Under the pieces are notes generated by a model. It was not told the DNA's origin. It made no database searches and saw only the letters and a list, made by a program, of their open reading frames with translations. From the NCBI GenBank assembly GCA_910588175.1, contig CAJUQQ010000002.1, positions 1 through 64,000 of the forward strand: a DNA stretch of 64,000 nucleotides, written 5' to 3'. The stretch is from an uncultured Oscillibacter sp. Its GTDB lineage: Bacteria > Bacillota > Clostridia > Oscillospirales > Oscillospiraceae. Positions 43,827 to 52,367 of the stretch are shown one piece after another (position 1 is the first letter of the stretch; each line of letters starts with the position of its first letter). The position numbers and the translations under genes were made by a program.

Positions 43827-45365
43827 GTGAAATTGGAACAGAGTTACGCCATTGAGATGCTGAACATCACCAAGCGGTTCCCCGGCATCGTGGCCAACGA
43901 CAATATCACATTACAGCTGAAAAAGGGCGAGATCCACGCCCTGCTTGGCGAGAACGGCGCCGGAAAGTCCACGCTGATGAGCGTGCTCTTCGGCCTGTAC
44001 CAGCCGGAGGAGGGCGTCATCAAAAAGGACGGCCAGGTGGTGTCCATCAAGGACCCCAACGATGCCAACGACCTGGGGATCGGCATGGTCCACCAGCATT
44101 TTAAGCTGGTGGAGTGCTTCACGGTTCTGGACAACATCATTATGGGCGTGGAGCCCTGCAGGCACGGCTTCCTCCAGAAGGCGGAGGCCCGGGAGAAGGT
44201 CCTGGCCCTGTCCGAGAAGTACGGCCTCCGGGTGGACCCGGACGCCCTGGTGGAGGACATCACCGTGGGCATGCAGCAGCGCACCGAGATTTTAAAGATG
44301 CTGTACCGGGAGAATGAGATCCTGATTTTCGACGAGCCCACCGCCGTGCTGACGCCCCAGGAGATCGACGAGCTGATGCAGATCATGAAGAATCTGGCCG
44401 GCGAGGGCAAGAGCATCCTCTTCATCTCCCACAAGCTGGCGGAGATCATGTCGGTGGCCAACCGCTGCTCCGTGCTGCGCAAGGGAAAGTACATCGGCAC
44501 CGTGGACATCGCCACCAGCTCCCAGGAGGAGCTGAGCCGGATGATGGTGGGCCGGGACGTGAACTTCGTGGTGGAGAAGGCCCCCGCCAAGCCCGGCGAG
44601 GTGGTGCTGGACGTGAAGGGAATGACCGTGGCCTCCAAGCGCCACGGGAACAACGCGGTGAAAAATGTCTCCTTCCAGGTCCGCCGGGGCGAGATCGTCT
44701 GCATCGCGGGCATCGACGGCAACGGCCAGACGGAGCTGGTCTACGGCATCTCCGGTCTGGAGCCGTTGAAGGAGGGCGCGCTGACCCTGAACGGCCGGGA
44801 CATTACCAAGGCCCCCATCCGCAAGCGGAACACCTCCGGCATGAGCCACATCCCCGAGGACCGGCACAAGCACGGCTTGGTGCTGGACTACAGTCTGGAG
44901 GACAACATGGTGCTCCAGCGCTATTTTGAGAGCCACTTTGTCACCCCCGCGGGCTTCCTGAAACGGCGGGCCATCCGGGAGTACGCCGTGGGCCTCATCG
45001 GCCAGTACGACGTCCGCTCCGGCCAGGGCCCCGTCACGGCGGCCCGGAGCATGTCCGGCGGCAACCAGCAGAAGGCCATCATTGCCCGGGAGATCGACAA
45101 GAACCCGGAGCTGCTCATCGCCGTCCAGCCCACCCGGGGCCTGGACGTGGGCGCCATTGAGTACATACACAAGCAGATCGTGGCCCAGCGGGACGCCGGG
45201 AAGGGCGTGCTGCTGGTGAGCCTGGAGCTGGACGAGGTCATGAACGTCTCCGACCGCATCCTGGTCATGTACGAGGGGGAGATCGTGGGCGAGTTCGACC
45301 CCAAGACCGTCACGGTGGAAGAGCTGGGCCTCTACATGGCCGGCGCGAAGAAGAAGGGAGCGTAA
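43827..45365 (+). CDS. Nucleoside ABC importer ATP-binding protein (NupO-like)
   Basis: The 512-residue protein contains two fused nucleotide-binding domains, as in ribose and nucleoside importers. The first has Walker A GENGAGKSTL and Walker B ILIFDEPTAVL. The second has a weaker Walker A GIDGNGQTEL, signature MSGGNQQKAIIARE and LLIAVQPTRGLDVGA; one degenerate site is normal in this family. GTG 43827 with AAGGAGG six bases upstream gives the usual length; the frame upstream runs through the promoter. Two permease genes follow directly. Confidence 0.93.
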   Translation: MKLEQSYAIEMLNITKRFPGIVANDNITLQLKKGEIHALLGENGAGKSTLMSVLFGLYQPEEGVIKKDGQVVSIKDPNDANDLGIGMVHQHFKLVECFTVLDNIIMGVEPCRHGFLQKAEAREKVLALSEKYGLRVDPDALVEDITVGMQQRTEILKMLYRENEILIFDEPTAVLTPQEIDELMQIMKNLAGEGKSILFISHKLAEIMSVANRCSVLRKGKYIGTVDIATSSQEELSRMMVGRDVNFVVEKAPAKPGEVVLDVKGMTVASKRHGNNAVKNVSFQVRRGEIVCIAGIDGNGQTELVYGISGLEPLKEGALTLNGRDITKAPIRKRNTSGMSHIPEDRHKHGLVLDYSLEDNMVLQRYFESHFVTPAGFLKRRAIREYAVGLIGQYDVRSGQGPVTAARSMSGGNQQKAIIAREIDKNPELLIAVQPTRGLDVGAIEYIHKQIVAQRDAGKGVLLVSLELDEVMNVSDRILVMYEGEIVGEFDPKTVTVEELGLYMAGAKKKGA

Positions 45366-45368
45366 GGC

Positions 45369-46502
45369 ATGAAAAAAGAAAAGACCTCCCTGCTGCGCAA
45401 CGGCGCGGTTCAATCCCTGCTGGCGTCCCTGCTGTGCATCCTGCTGGGCCTGCTGGTGGGCTATATCGCCCTGCTTCTCATCAATCCCGCCGGGGCCAAC
45501 GGGGCCATTTTGGCCATCGTGGAAAACTTCATGACCTATTCCAAGTCCACGGCCCAGCTCCGCTATTTCGGCAGCACCCTGGTGAAGACCGCACCGCTGC
45601 TGATGTGCAGTCTGTCGGTGCTCTTCGCCTATAAGGTGGGCCTGTTCAACATCGGCGCGGCCGGTCAGTACGTGGTGGGCACCGGCGCGGCGCTGTACTG
45701 CGCCCTGGGGCTGAAGCTGCCCTGGTTCCTCTGCCTTCTGGCCGCCGTCCTGGCCGGGGCCGCCCTGGGGGCCGTCTCCGGCGTGCTGAAAGCCTACTGC
45801 AACGTCAACGAGGTCATCTCCTGCATCATGCTGAACTGGATCAGCCTCTATGCCGTGAACATGCTGCTGACCCAGGTAAAGGAGGAGACCAGCCCGTATA
45901 CCTACACCCTGGCCAGCACCAACGAGGGGGCCATTCTCCCCTCCCTGGGCCTGGGGGCTCTGTTCAGCAAGAATCAGTACGTGGGCCTGGCCATTCCCCT
46001 GGCGGTTCTGGTGGCGGTTTTGGTGTGGGTCCTGCTGGAGAAAACCAAGCTGGGCTATGAGCTGAAGGCCACCGGCTGCAACAAGTTTGCCGCCAAATAC
46101 TGCGGCATGCGGGAGCGGAAGAACCTGATTCTCACCATGGCCATCGCCGGGGGTCTTGCCGGCATGGGCGCGGCCATGCTCTTCCTCTCCGGCTTCGAGC
46201 AGTGGCAGTGTACCCAGTCCGCCGTTCCCGCCATGGGCTTCAACGGCATCGCCGCCGCCTTCCTGGGCGGGCTGAACCCCATCGGGGCAATTTTCTCCTC
46301 CTACTTCATTCAGCACATCACCAACGGCGGGGCGTATGTGGACAAGACCATGTACTCCTCCCAGATCTCGGACTTCATCTCCGCGCTGATCATCTACCTC
46401 TGCGGCTTCGTCCTCTTCTTCAAGATGGCGCTGAACAGCTGGCTGAACCGCCGTGACGAAAAGAAAATGGCGGCCGCCGGGAAAGGAGGCGACGGGAAAT
46501 GA
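45369..46502 (+). CDS. Nucleoside ABC importer permease 1 (NupP-like)
   Basis: This 377-residue integral membrane protein of the BPD_transp_2 family has about eight to ten hydrophobic segments. A cytoplasmic N-terminus is followed by a helix (LLASLLCILLGLLVGYIALLLI). The family motif VGLFNIGAAGQYVVG and the EVISCIMLNWISLY segment are present. It pairs with the following permease to form the channel. Its stop overlaps the next ATG by four bases. Confidence 0.92.
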   Translation: MKKEKTSLLRNGAVQSLLASLLCILLGLLVGYIALLLINPAGANGAILAIVENFMTYSKSTAQLRYFGSTLVKTAPLLMCSLSVLFAYKVGLFNIGAAGQYVVGTGAALYCALGLKLPWFLCLLAAVLAGAALGAVSGVLKAYCNVNEVISCIMLNWISLYAVNMLLTQVKEETSPYTYTLASTNEGAILPSLGLGALFSKNQYVGLAIPLAVLVAVLVWVLLEKTKLGYELKATGCNKFAAKYCGMRERKNLILTMAIAGGLAGMGAAMLFLSGFEQWQCTQSAVPAMGFNGIAAAFLGGLNPIGAIFSSYFIQHITNGGAYVDKTMYSSQISDFISALIIYLCGFVLFFKMALNSWLNRRDEKKMAAAGKGGDGK

Positions 46503-47440
46503 TTCTGCTGCTGCAATACACCCTGATTTTCGCGTCGGTGCTGCTGCTGGTGGCCCTGGGCGGCTGCTTCTCGGAGCACTCCGGCGTCATCAACATCGGC
46601 CTGGAGGGCATCATGGTCATGGGCGCCCTGGGCGGCGCGCTGATGATGAAGTTTCTGCCGGACAGCACCCCCGCCTTCGCCATGATTCTGCTGGTGGTTC
46701 TGGCCGCCATCGCCCTGGGTGTGGTCTACTCCCTGCTGCTGGCGGTAGCCGCCGTCAACTTCAAGGCGGACCAGACCTTGGTGGGCACCGCCATGAACCT
46801 GCTGGGCACGGCGGCGGCCACGGTCTTTGTCAAGGCCATGAACACCGCTGAAAACGTGGACAACGTCTCCTCCACCATCCAGTATATCAACGCGAAAAAG
46901 GCCTTCCTGGTGAACCTGGGCAGCTTTGAGTTCAACTGGTTTATGCTGCTGGCGGCCCTGGCGCTGGTGGGGTCCTACGTCTCCCTGTACAAAACCCGCT
47001 TCGGCCTTCGGCTCATGGCCTGCGGCGAGCATCCTCAGGCGGCGGACAGCGTGGGCATCAACGTCTACAAAATGCGCTACGCCGGCGTGCTGATTTCCGG
47101 CATGCTGGGCGGCCTGGGCGGCATCGTGTACATCACCGCCGGCGTCAGCGAGTGGAAGTTTGAAAACGGCGTGGCGGGCTTCGGCTTCCTGGCCCTGGCC
47201 GTCATGATCTTCGGACAGTGGAAGCCCACCCGCATCGCTCTGGCGGCGCTGCTGTTCGGTTTCTGCCGGGCCCTGGGCAATGTGTACTCCGGCTTTGATT
47301 TCCTGAAGGCCATGAATCTCCCGGCGGCCATGTACAACATGCTGCCCTACATCATCTCCCTGGTGGTGCTGGCCTTCACGTCCAAGAAGTCCCGGGCGCC
47401 CAAGGCGGAGGGCATACCCTACGACAAGGGACAGCGGTAA
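46499..47440 (+). CDS. Nucleoside ABC importer permease 2 (NupQ-like)
   Basis: The 313-residue permease starts with YTLIFASVLLLVALGGCFSEHSGVINIGLEGIMVMGA, characteristic of the second BPD_transp_2 subunit of nucleoside importers, and has about eight membrane segments. It overlaps permease 1 by four bases and ends the operon before a strong hairpin. Confidence 0.92.
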   Translation: MILLLQYTLIFASVLLLVALGGCFSEHSGVINIGLEGIMVMGALGGALMMKFLPDSTPAFAMILLVVLAAIALGVVYSLLLAVAAVNFKADQTLVGTAMNLLGTAAATVFVKAMNTAENVDNVSSTIQYINAKKAFLVNLGSFEFNWFMLLAALALVGSYVSLYKTRFGLRLMACGEHPQAADSVGINVYKMRYAGVLISGMLGGLGGIVYITAGVSEWKFENGVAGFGFLALAVMIFGQWKPTRIALAALLFGFCRALGNVYSGFDFLKAMNLPAAMYNMLPYIISLVVLAFTSKKSRAPKAEGIPYDKGQR

Positions 47441-47476
47441 GTACGAATTGTAACATTCTGTCGAAAGAATACGAAA

Positions 47477-47509
47477 CGGAGCGGTCCCGGTGCTGCCGGG
47501 ACCGCTCCG
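47477..47509 (+). terminator. Terminator of the importer operon
   Basis: A perfect 14-bp GC-rich stem with a TGCTG loop lies 36 bases after the stop. The T-rich tail is weak (CTTGT). A second, bulged hairpin at 47554-47575 may end the convergent ylbJ-like gene. Confidence 0.75.
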
Positions 47510-47586
47510 CTTGTCATAAAGCACGAAACCGGTGGGACGGAAAAGATGCACGCGGGAACCCCAGAAAGGGGTCCCACTTTGTTTCG

Positions 47587-48501
47587 TCAGAATAAAAAGG
47601 CGCTTGCCGCCGCCGCCAGCCCTCCCGCCAGCAGGCCTTGAACCGCCTTCCCCGCGGCGCAGTTCCGCAGCCGCAGCCCGCTGTCCTCCAGCACCGCCGC
47701 CGTCTGGCACAGGATGGACACCCCGCCCCAGCCCGCGCAGACTGAGGCCAGGATGAAGCCTCCCCGATCCGCCGCCAGCAGCGGGGTCAGGGAGAACAGC
47801 TCCAGAAACCCCACCAGCCCGGCTCCCAGGGTCCCACCCAGCCTGGCCAGGGGACTGGCCAGCACGTAGAAGAAGACGACAAAGCCGCAGACCGCCGCCA
47901 TGCTGCCGCAGGCGCTCCGGACTCCCCCCACAAAGGCGGAGGGCAGGGAGACTGCCTGACAAGGGACAAGCCTTGGCAGCGGTTGCCGCCTGGAGGGTTT
48001 CCCGCTTCCCCGGAAGAAAAAGCCCGCCAGCAGCGCCGACAGAATGTGAATGAGCCACAGGTATACCCCGATGCGGGGACTGCCGAAGACCCCGCCTCCC
48101 AGGACGCTGATGAGGAACACCGGATTGGAGTTGTTGCAGAAGCCCAGGAGCCGCTCTGCCTCCTCCGCCGTGAGGAGGCCCTTTTTGTGGAGCTCCGCCG
48201 CCGTCCGGGCCCCGATGGGATAGCCCCCCACCAGCCCCAGCAGCAGAGCGGACCCGGCGGGGCCGGGGAGACGGTAGAGGCTCATCAGCCCCGCCAGCCG
48301 GGGGGAGGCCCACTCGCCGAAGCCCATGGACACCAGCATGGTGGACGCCGCCATAAAGGGAAACAGGGCGGGAATCACCGACCTGCCGCAGAGAGTCAGT
48401 CCCGCCGCCGCCGCGGCCCGGACCGTCCCCGCGTCCGCCAGGAACCAGATCAAAAGGCCGCAGAGCAGCAGACAAGCGCCGGTCCGCCATCGGGGTTTCA
48501 T
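47587..48501 (-). CDS. ylbJ: YlbJ-like sporulation integral membrane protein
   Basis: The 304-residue membrane protein has about eight helices and two nucleoside-recognition (Gate) motifs: LVGGYPIGARTAAEL and FCNNSNPVFLISVLGGG. YlbJ is a mother-cell protein under sigma-E needed for normal spore formation in Bacillus. ATG 48501, after GAGGTGAGG, is preferred over an upstream in-frame start. It is divergent from yqfC across an 88-bp region that carries inverted repeats. Confidence 0.85.
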   Translation of the reverse strand: MKPRWRTGACLLLCGLLIWFLADAGTVRAAAAAGLTLCGRSVIPALFPFMAASTMLVSMGFGEWASPRLAGLMSLYRLPGPAGSALLLGLVGGYPIGARTAAELHKKGLLTAEEAERLLGFCNNSNPVFLISVLGGGVFGSPRIGVYLWLIHILSALLAGFFFRGSGKPSRRQPLPRLVPCQAVSLPSAFVGGVRSACGSMAAVCGFVVFFYVLASPLARLGGTLGAGLVGFLELFSLTPLLAADRGGFILASVCAGWGGVSILCQTAAVLEDSGLRLRNCAAGKAVQGLLAGGLAAAASAFLF

Positions 48502-48589
48502 ACGCCTCACCTCAGAGAGAATCCTATGCGGCGAAGGAGACAATCATGCCGGACCGCCCCGCCGCATAGGCTTTGACGAGGTGAGACGT
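48502..48589. promoter_or_regulatory. Palindromic divergent promoter region of ylbJ-like and yqfC
   Basis: An 11-bp perfect inverted repeat (48523-48533 and 48560-48570, CCTATGCGGCG type) lies in the 88-bp gap. The outer 13 bp, including both ribosome binding sites, are inverted with one mismatch. CATAGGAT on the minus strand and CATAGGCT on the plus strand resemble -10 boxes of sporulation sigma factors (sigma-E CATACA-T). The -35 matches are weak. Confidence 0.4.
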
Positions 48590-48886
48590 ATGGAACGGAA
48601 TCGACGGGACCGGGAGGGCGGCGTGCTGGCGGCGGCGGCGGAGCTGTTCGACCTTCCGGCGGACATCGTGGCGGGACTGCCCCGGCTGGAGATGGTGGGG
48701 AGCCGCCAATTATATCTGGAGCACCACACCGGCCTCCTGGCCTACACAGAGGAGCAGATCGACGCCAATACCTCCTCCGGAGTGCTCCGGGTCCGGGGGG
48801 AGCGGCTGACCCTCATGGCCATGACGGCGGGAGAACTGCGCATCGGCGGGAAGATCGCCTCCATTGAGTGGGTGGGGTCATGCTGA
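48590..48886 (+). CDS. yqfC: Sporulation protein YqfC
   Basis: The 98-residue protein matches YqfC, a small sigma-E-dependent spore protein. It has FDLPADIVAGLPRLEMVGSRQLYLEHH and a beta-rich end, VRGERLTLMAMTAGELRIGGKIASIEW. GAGGTGAG precedes the ATG. It overlaps yqfD by seven bases; yqfC-yqfD-phoH-ybeY is a conserved order in Firmicutes. Confidence 0.92.
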   Translation: MERNRRDREGGVLAAAAELFDLPADIVAGLPRLEMVGSRQLYLEHHTGLLAYTEEQIDANTSSGVLRVRGERLTLMAMTAGELRIGGKIASIEWVGSC

Positions 48887-50076
48887 CGGGCCTGGTAAAC
48901 CGCCTCCGGGGACAGGTCCGCGTCCGGGCGGAGTGTGCCTTTCCAGAGCGGGTGCTGAACCTCTGCGGCGCCCAAGACCTGGCGTTCTGGGACTTGGAGT
49001 GGGAGTCTCCCACGGCGTTTACCTGCCGCCTGTCCCGGCGGGACTGGAAGCGGCTGCGGGAGGTGGGGAAAAAGCTGGACTGTACCTTTTCCCTGGTGGG
49101 GCTGGAGGGGGCGCCTTACTTTCTCCTTCGCTTCCGCCACCGCCAGGCGTTGCTGATCGGGCTGCTGGGCTGTGCCCTGACGCTGTTTCTGGGGTCCTTC
49201 TTCATCTGGGACTTCCAGGTGGAGGGCAACGAGACCGTACCCACAGAGCGGATTCTCCGGGCTTTGGAGAAAAACGGCGTGACCCTGGGGACCTTCGGCC
49301 TCTCCCTGGACGGGGAGGATATCCGTAACCACATGCTGCTGGACGTGCCGGAGCTGATCTGGGTCGCCGTCAACGTCTCCGGCTGCCGGGCGGAGATCCA
49401 GGTCCGGGAGCGGACCCCGGCCCCGGTGATGATCGACCGGCGGGAGCCCTGCAATCTGGTGGCCCGGCGGGCGGGACTGGTGAAGCGGGTCCAGACCATC
49501 GGCGGCGTGGCCTGTGTGATACCCGGCAGCGCCGTGACGGAGGGGCAGATTTTAATCTCCGGCGTGGAGGACACGGATACCGTGGGGGCCCGGGTCCTGG
49601 CGGGTATGGGGAAGGTGGAGGCCCGGACCTGGTATCATCTTTCCGCTTCCATGCCCCTTACGGTGCTGGAAAAACAGTATACCGGAAAAGAAAAAACCGG
49701 GGTCTCCCTGATTTTTGGGACCCGGCGGATAAAATTCTTCTCAAACAGTAGCATTGAAGGGGCGGAATATGATAAAATAACCAACAGGCGTCCCTTCTCC
49801 CTTCTGGGAGTCCCTCTGCCGGTGACGGTGGTGACGGAAAAATGGCGCTTTTACGAGACGGTCCCCACGACCCGAACCGCCGCCCAGGCGGAGAAGGACG
49901 CCGGGGCCATCCTGACCGCCCAGCTGGAGAAGATGGTGGAGCCCTATGGCGAGGTGAAATCCACCCTCTGCTCCTCCCGCCAAAAGGGGGATACGCTGGT
50001 GGTCACGCTGTCGGCGGAGTGCCTGGAGGAGATTGGGAAGACAGCCCCCCTCTATACGGAAGAAGAAACGGGCTGA
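48880..50076 (+). CDS. yqfD: Sporulation protein YqfD
   Basis: The 398-residue protein has a cytoplasmic N-terminal domain (about 1-85), one membrane helix (about 87-108, LLIGLLGCALTLFLGSFFIWDF) and an extracytoplasmic POTRA-like and SpoIV-type region. It shows NETVPTERILRALEKNGV and RERTPAPVMIDRREPCNLVARRAGLV. YqfD supports engulfment and the mother cell-forespore channel in sporulators. ATG 48880 is preferred to GTG 48868. Confidence 0.92.
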   Translation: MLTGLVNRLRGQVRVRAECAFPERVLNLCGAQDLAFWDLEWESPTAFTCRLSRRDWKRLREVGKKLDCTFSLVGLEGAPYFLLRFRHRQALLIGLLGCALTLFLGSFFIWDFQVEGNETVPTERILRALEKNGVTLGTFGLSLDGEDIRNHMLLDVPELIWVAVNVSGCRAEIQVRERTPAPVMIDRREPCNLVARRAGLVKRVQTIGGVACVIPGSAVTEGQILISGVEDTDTVGARVLAGMGKVEARTWYHLSASMPLTVLEKQYTGKEKTGVSLIFGTRRIKFFSNSSIEGAEYDKITNRRPFSLLGVPLPVTVVTEKWRFYETVPTTRTAAQAEKDAGAILTAQLEKMVEPYGEVKSTLCSSRQKGDTLVVTLSAECLEEIGKTAPLYTEEETG

Positions 50077-50104
50077 GGCCCGGGCAGATACAGGAGTGAA
50101 GACG

Positions 50105-51085
50105 TTGGAACAGAGAATCGGCATCGAGCGGCTGGAGACAGCCATCAACATTTTCGGGTCCTTTGACGAGAACATCCGGCTGTTGGAGCAGGAGTTCTCC
50201 GTCACCGTTGTGAACCGGGACAGCGAGCTCCGGGTGGAGGGCGGGGCGGAGGACGTGGCCCTAGCCTGCAAGGCCGTCCAGGCCCTCCTGACCCTCTCCA
50301 GCCGGGGGGAGGCCATCGGGGAGCAGAACGTGCGGTATGTGATCAGCATGGTCCGGGCGGGGAAAGAGGAGAAAATCGCCGAGCTTACCGGCGACGTGCT
50401 CTGCATCTCCGCCAAGGGCCGGCCCATCAAGCCCAAGACCATCGGCCAGAAGGACTACATTGCCTCCGTGCTGAAAAACACGGTGACCATCGGCGTGGGC
50501 CCGGCGGGCACGGGAAAGACCTATCTCGCCGTGGCCGCCGCCGTTATGGCTTTTCGGGACAAGCAGGTGAACCGCATCATCCTCACCCGTCCCGCCGTGG
50601 AGGCGGGGGAGCGGCTGGGCTTCCTGCCCGGGGATCTCCAGAGCAAGGTGGACCCCTACCTCCGGCCGCTGTACGACGCCCTCTTTGACATGCTGGGGGC
50701 GGAGACCTATCAAAAATATCTGGAGCGGGGCAGCATCGAGGTGGCCCCCCTGGCCTACATGCGGGGGCGGACCCTGGACGACAGCTTCATTATCCTGGAC
50801 GAGGCCCAGAACACCAGCCGGGAGCAGATGAAAATGTTCCTGACCCGCCTGGGCTTCGGCTCCAAGATCGTCATCACCGGCGACGCGACGCAGATCGACC
50901 TCCCCGACGGGAAGAGCTCCGGCCTGAAAGAGGCCATGCGGGTGCTCCGGGGCGTGGAGGGCATCGGCATCTGCGAGCTGACCAACGCCGACGTGGTGCG
51001 CCACGTCATGGTCCAGAGAATTGTCCAGGCCTATGAGAACTACGAAAAGCGGGGCGAGCGGAAGGACAGGGGGAAGCGGAAATGA
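50105..51085 (+). CDS. phoH: PhoH family ATPase
   Basis: The 326-residue protein has an N-terminal KH-like segment (about 1-100) and a PhoH P-loop ATPase domain. Motifs are Walker A GVGPAGTGKTYLA, LTRPAVEAGERLGFLPGDLQSKVDPYLRPLYD, and Walker B FIILDEAQNT. The genomic link to ybeY suggests an RNA-processing role. TTG 50105 with AGGAG upstream gives the family length. Its stop overlaps the ybeY ATG by four bases. Confidence 0.93.
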   Translation: MEQRIGIERLETAINIFGSFDENIRLLEQEFSVTVVNRDSELRVEGGAEDVALACKAVQALLTLSSRGEAIGEQNVRYVISMVRAGKEEKIAELTGDVLCISAKGRPIKPKTIGQKDYIASVLKNTVTIGVGPAGTGKTYLAVAAAVMAFRDKQVNRIILTRPAVEAGERLGFLPGDLQSKVDPYLRPLYDALFDMLGAETYQKYLERGSIEVAPLAYMRGRTLDDSFIILDEAQNTSREQMKMFLTRLGFGSKIVITGDATQIDLPDGKSSGLKEAMRVLRGVEGIGICELTNADVVRHVMVQRIVQAYENYEKRGERKDRGKRK

Positions 51086-51600
51086 AGCGCCATTATATCC
51101 CCGTCACCGCCGGTGTCCCCGGGGTGAACGAGAGCCAGATCGCCTTCCTTCGCAAGGTCATCCGCACGGCCCTGGCGGCGGAGGGGGTGGATTTTCCCTG
51201 CGAGGTGGATGTGCTGCTCACCAGCGACGAGGAAATTCACGCCATGAACCGGGAGGTCCGGCAGGTGGACAAGGCCACAGACGTGCTGAGCTTTCCGGCC
51301 TTCGACCTCCGGCCGGGGGAACTGCCGGGGCCGGAGGACGCGGACCCGGGGACGGGGCTGGTGCCCCTGGGGGACATGATGATCTCCATGGAGCATGTAA
51401 AGGCCCAGGCCAAGGAGTACGGCCACTCCAACCGGCGGGAGCTGGCGTATCTGACGGTGCATTCGGTGCTCCACCTGCTGGGGTATGACCACGTGGACGA
51501 GGGGCCGATGAAGGCCCAGATGCGGGGGAGGGAGGAGGATATCCTGGCGGAGCTGGGGCTTTCGGGGCGCCCTTGCGGGCGGGGAGGGGATTGCAGCTAG
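51082..51600 (+). CDS. ybeY: Endoribonuclease YbeY (16S rRNA maturation)
   Basis: YbeY is a zinc-dependent RNase for 16S rRNA 3'-end maturation and ribosome quality control. The 172-residue protein has MNREVRQVDKATDVLSFPAF and the metal-binding HSVLHLLGYDH (three His). An Asp-rich insertion (GPEDADPGTG) precedes the MMISMEHVK segment. It ends the yqfC operon, two bases before a foldback element. Confidence 0.95.
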   Translation: MKRHYIPVTAGVPGVNESQIAFLRKVIRTALAAEGVDFPCEVDVLLTSDEEIHAMNREVRQVDKATDVLSFPAFDLRPGELPGPEDADPGTGLVPLGDMMISMEHVKAQAKEYGHSNRRELAYLTVHSVLHLLGYDHVDEGPMKAQMRGREEDILAELGLSGRPCGRGGDCS

Positions 51601-51602
51601 AG

Positions 51603-51770
51603 GCTAGGCCTTGTTTGAAAAACGTCGAAACACCCAAACGGCGGATCGTTTTCCGCCACTCTGCGTTAAATTTCCTTGCCGGGCGTCAGCCCGCCTGCGA
51701 AAATTTGCCTTGATTGGCGAAAAAATCTCTCGCCGTTGGGCATTCCGCCAATTTTCAAACAAGGCCTAGC
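51603..51770. mobile_element. MITE-like foldback element with 19-bp terminal inverted repeats
   Basis: The ends (51603-51621 and 51752-51770, GCTAGGCCTTGTTTGAAAA type) are perfect 19-bp inverted repeats bounding 168 bp. The interior has further imperfect inverted repeats (AAATTTCC/GAAAATTT; GGCGGA/TCCGCC), so the whole unit could fold into one hairpin. It has no coding capacity. A target duplication was not obvious, and no parent transposase is in the window. Confidence 0.7.
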
Positions 51771-51791
51771 TGGTCCATTTGCACCCCCCAT
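51769..51791 (+). repeat. Left copy of a 23-bp inverted repeat bounding the XRE module
   Basis: The sequence GCTGGTCCATTTGCACC...CAT is the exact reverse complement of 52845-52867. It begins within the last two bases of the foldback element. A 13-bp perfect hairpin (51789-51817) follows it directly. Confidence 0.85.
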
Positions 51792-51817
51792 TCTCTCTTT
51801 TGCGAAAAGAGAGAATG
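51789..51817. repeat. Perfect 13-bp hairpin
   Basis: CATTCTCTCTTTT and AAAAGAGAGAATG flank a GCG loop. It lies just inside the left 23-bp repeat, with a palindromic CCGTGCACGG after it. Its T-rich left arm could act as a terminator on the minus strand. Confidence 0.6.
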
Positions 51818-51818
51818 C

Positions 51819-52018
51819 GCCGTGCACGGTGGAAGAGAGAAAACGGGGGGCGCGGCAAGGTAGGGACGGTTTATTACGCAAGACTTCTGCCCGCGGCGTG
51901 GTGCGGGCGGGGGTTTGGGTGGTGGACGAATCGACTCTCTTCTCTTTCCGCTGCCGCTGATGCTCCGGTAAATGAACTGTAGGGGCGGACCTCTGCGCGG
52001 CTCTTGGCGGCTTGCCGC
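51819..52018. other. Non-coding 200 bp: dyad CCGTGCACGG and a REP-like repeat
   Basis: No gene is supported. GCCGTGCACGGT at 51819-51830 is inverted at 52631-52642. CTGTAGGGGCGGAC at 51977-51990 recurs at 55914-55927. A small GCGGC/GCCGC hairpin lies near 52010. Confidence 0.5.
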
Positions 52019-52282
52019 TTAGAGGCGCGGTGTCCCCTTTGTGGGAGTTATGTCTGTCCTTCCCACGGTCCGGAGGGAATCGGACAGGCCTTGTCCGGTG
52101 CGGAGGCCCAGGAGGAAGGCGTGTGTGGCGGTGAACTCCTGGGTTTTGCTGAAACTGCCGCAGGTCTCGGGGGAAACATCGTCTTCCAAAAGGTAAAAGT
52201 CCGGTTCATAGTTTCCTTTTGGAATTGTATCTAAGTGGGGTTTGATGTAGTTGCTATAAAGCCATTTCATAAAGTCAGACAT
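52019..52282 (-). CDS. Small accessory protein divergent from an XRE regulator
   Basis: The 87-residue frame starts MSDFMKWLYSNYIKPHLDTIPKG and contains EFTATHAFLLGLRTGQGL. This C-terminal pattern (acidic residue, then a G-L-R-x-G helix) recalls small phage-like DUF6809-type proteins, but the match is loose. ATG 52282 is supported by TGGAGA just upstream. A minus-strand promoter with the XRE operator in its spacer lies 48 bases upstream. Base composition is more AT-rich than the surroundings at the 5' end, which suggests acquisition. Confidence 0.5.
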   Translation of the reverse strand: MSDFMKWLYSNYIKPHLDTIPKGNYEPDFYLLEDDVSPETCGSFSKTQEFTATHAFLLGLRTGQGLSDSLRTVGRTDITPTKGTPRL

Positions 52283-52329
52283 GAGATTTCTCCATTCTTT
52301 ATAAAACGAATTGGTTGTGGTATGCTTAT

Positions 52330-52358
52330 AGAGTAACACAACTTACAAGTTGTGTCAA
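52330..52358 (-). promoter_or_regulatory. Promoter of the small accessory gene with embedded operator
   Basis: On the minus strand TTGACA (52353-52358), a 17-base spacer and TACTCT (52330-52335) form a promoter. Its spacer is filled by the perfect dyad ACACAACTT-AC-AAGTTGTGT (52336-52355), a likely repressor operator that also lies just upstream of the XRE gene. Confidence 0.65.
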
Positions 52359-52367
52359 GAGGTGACT

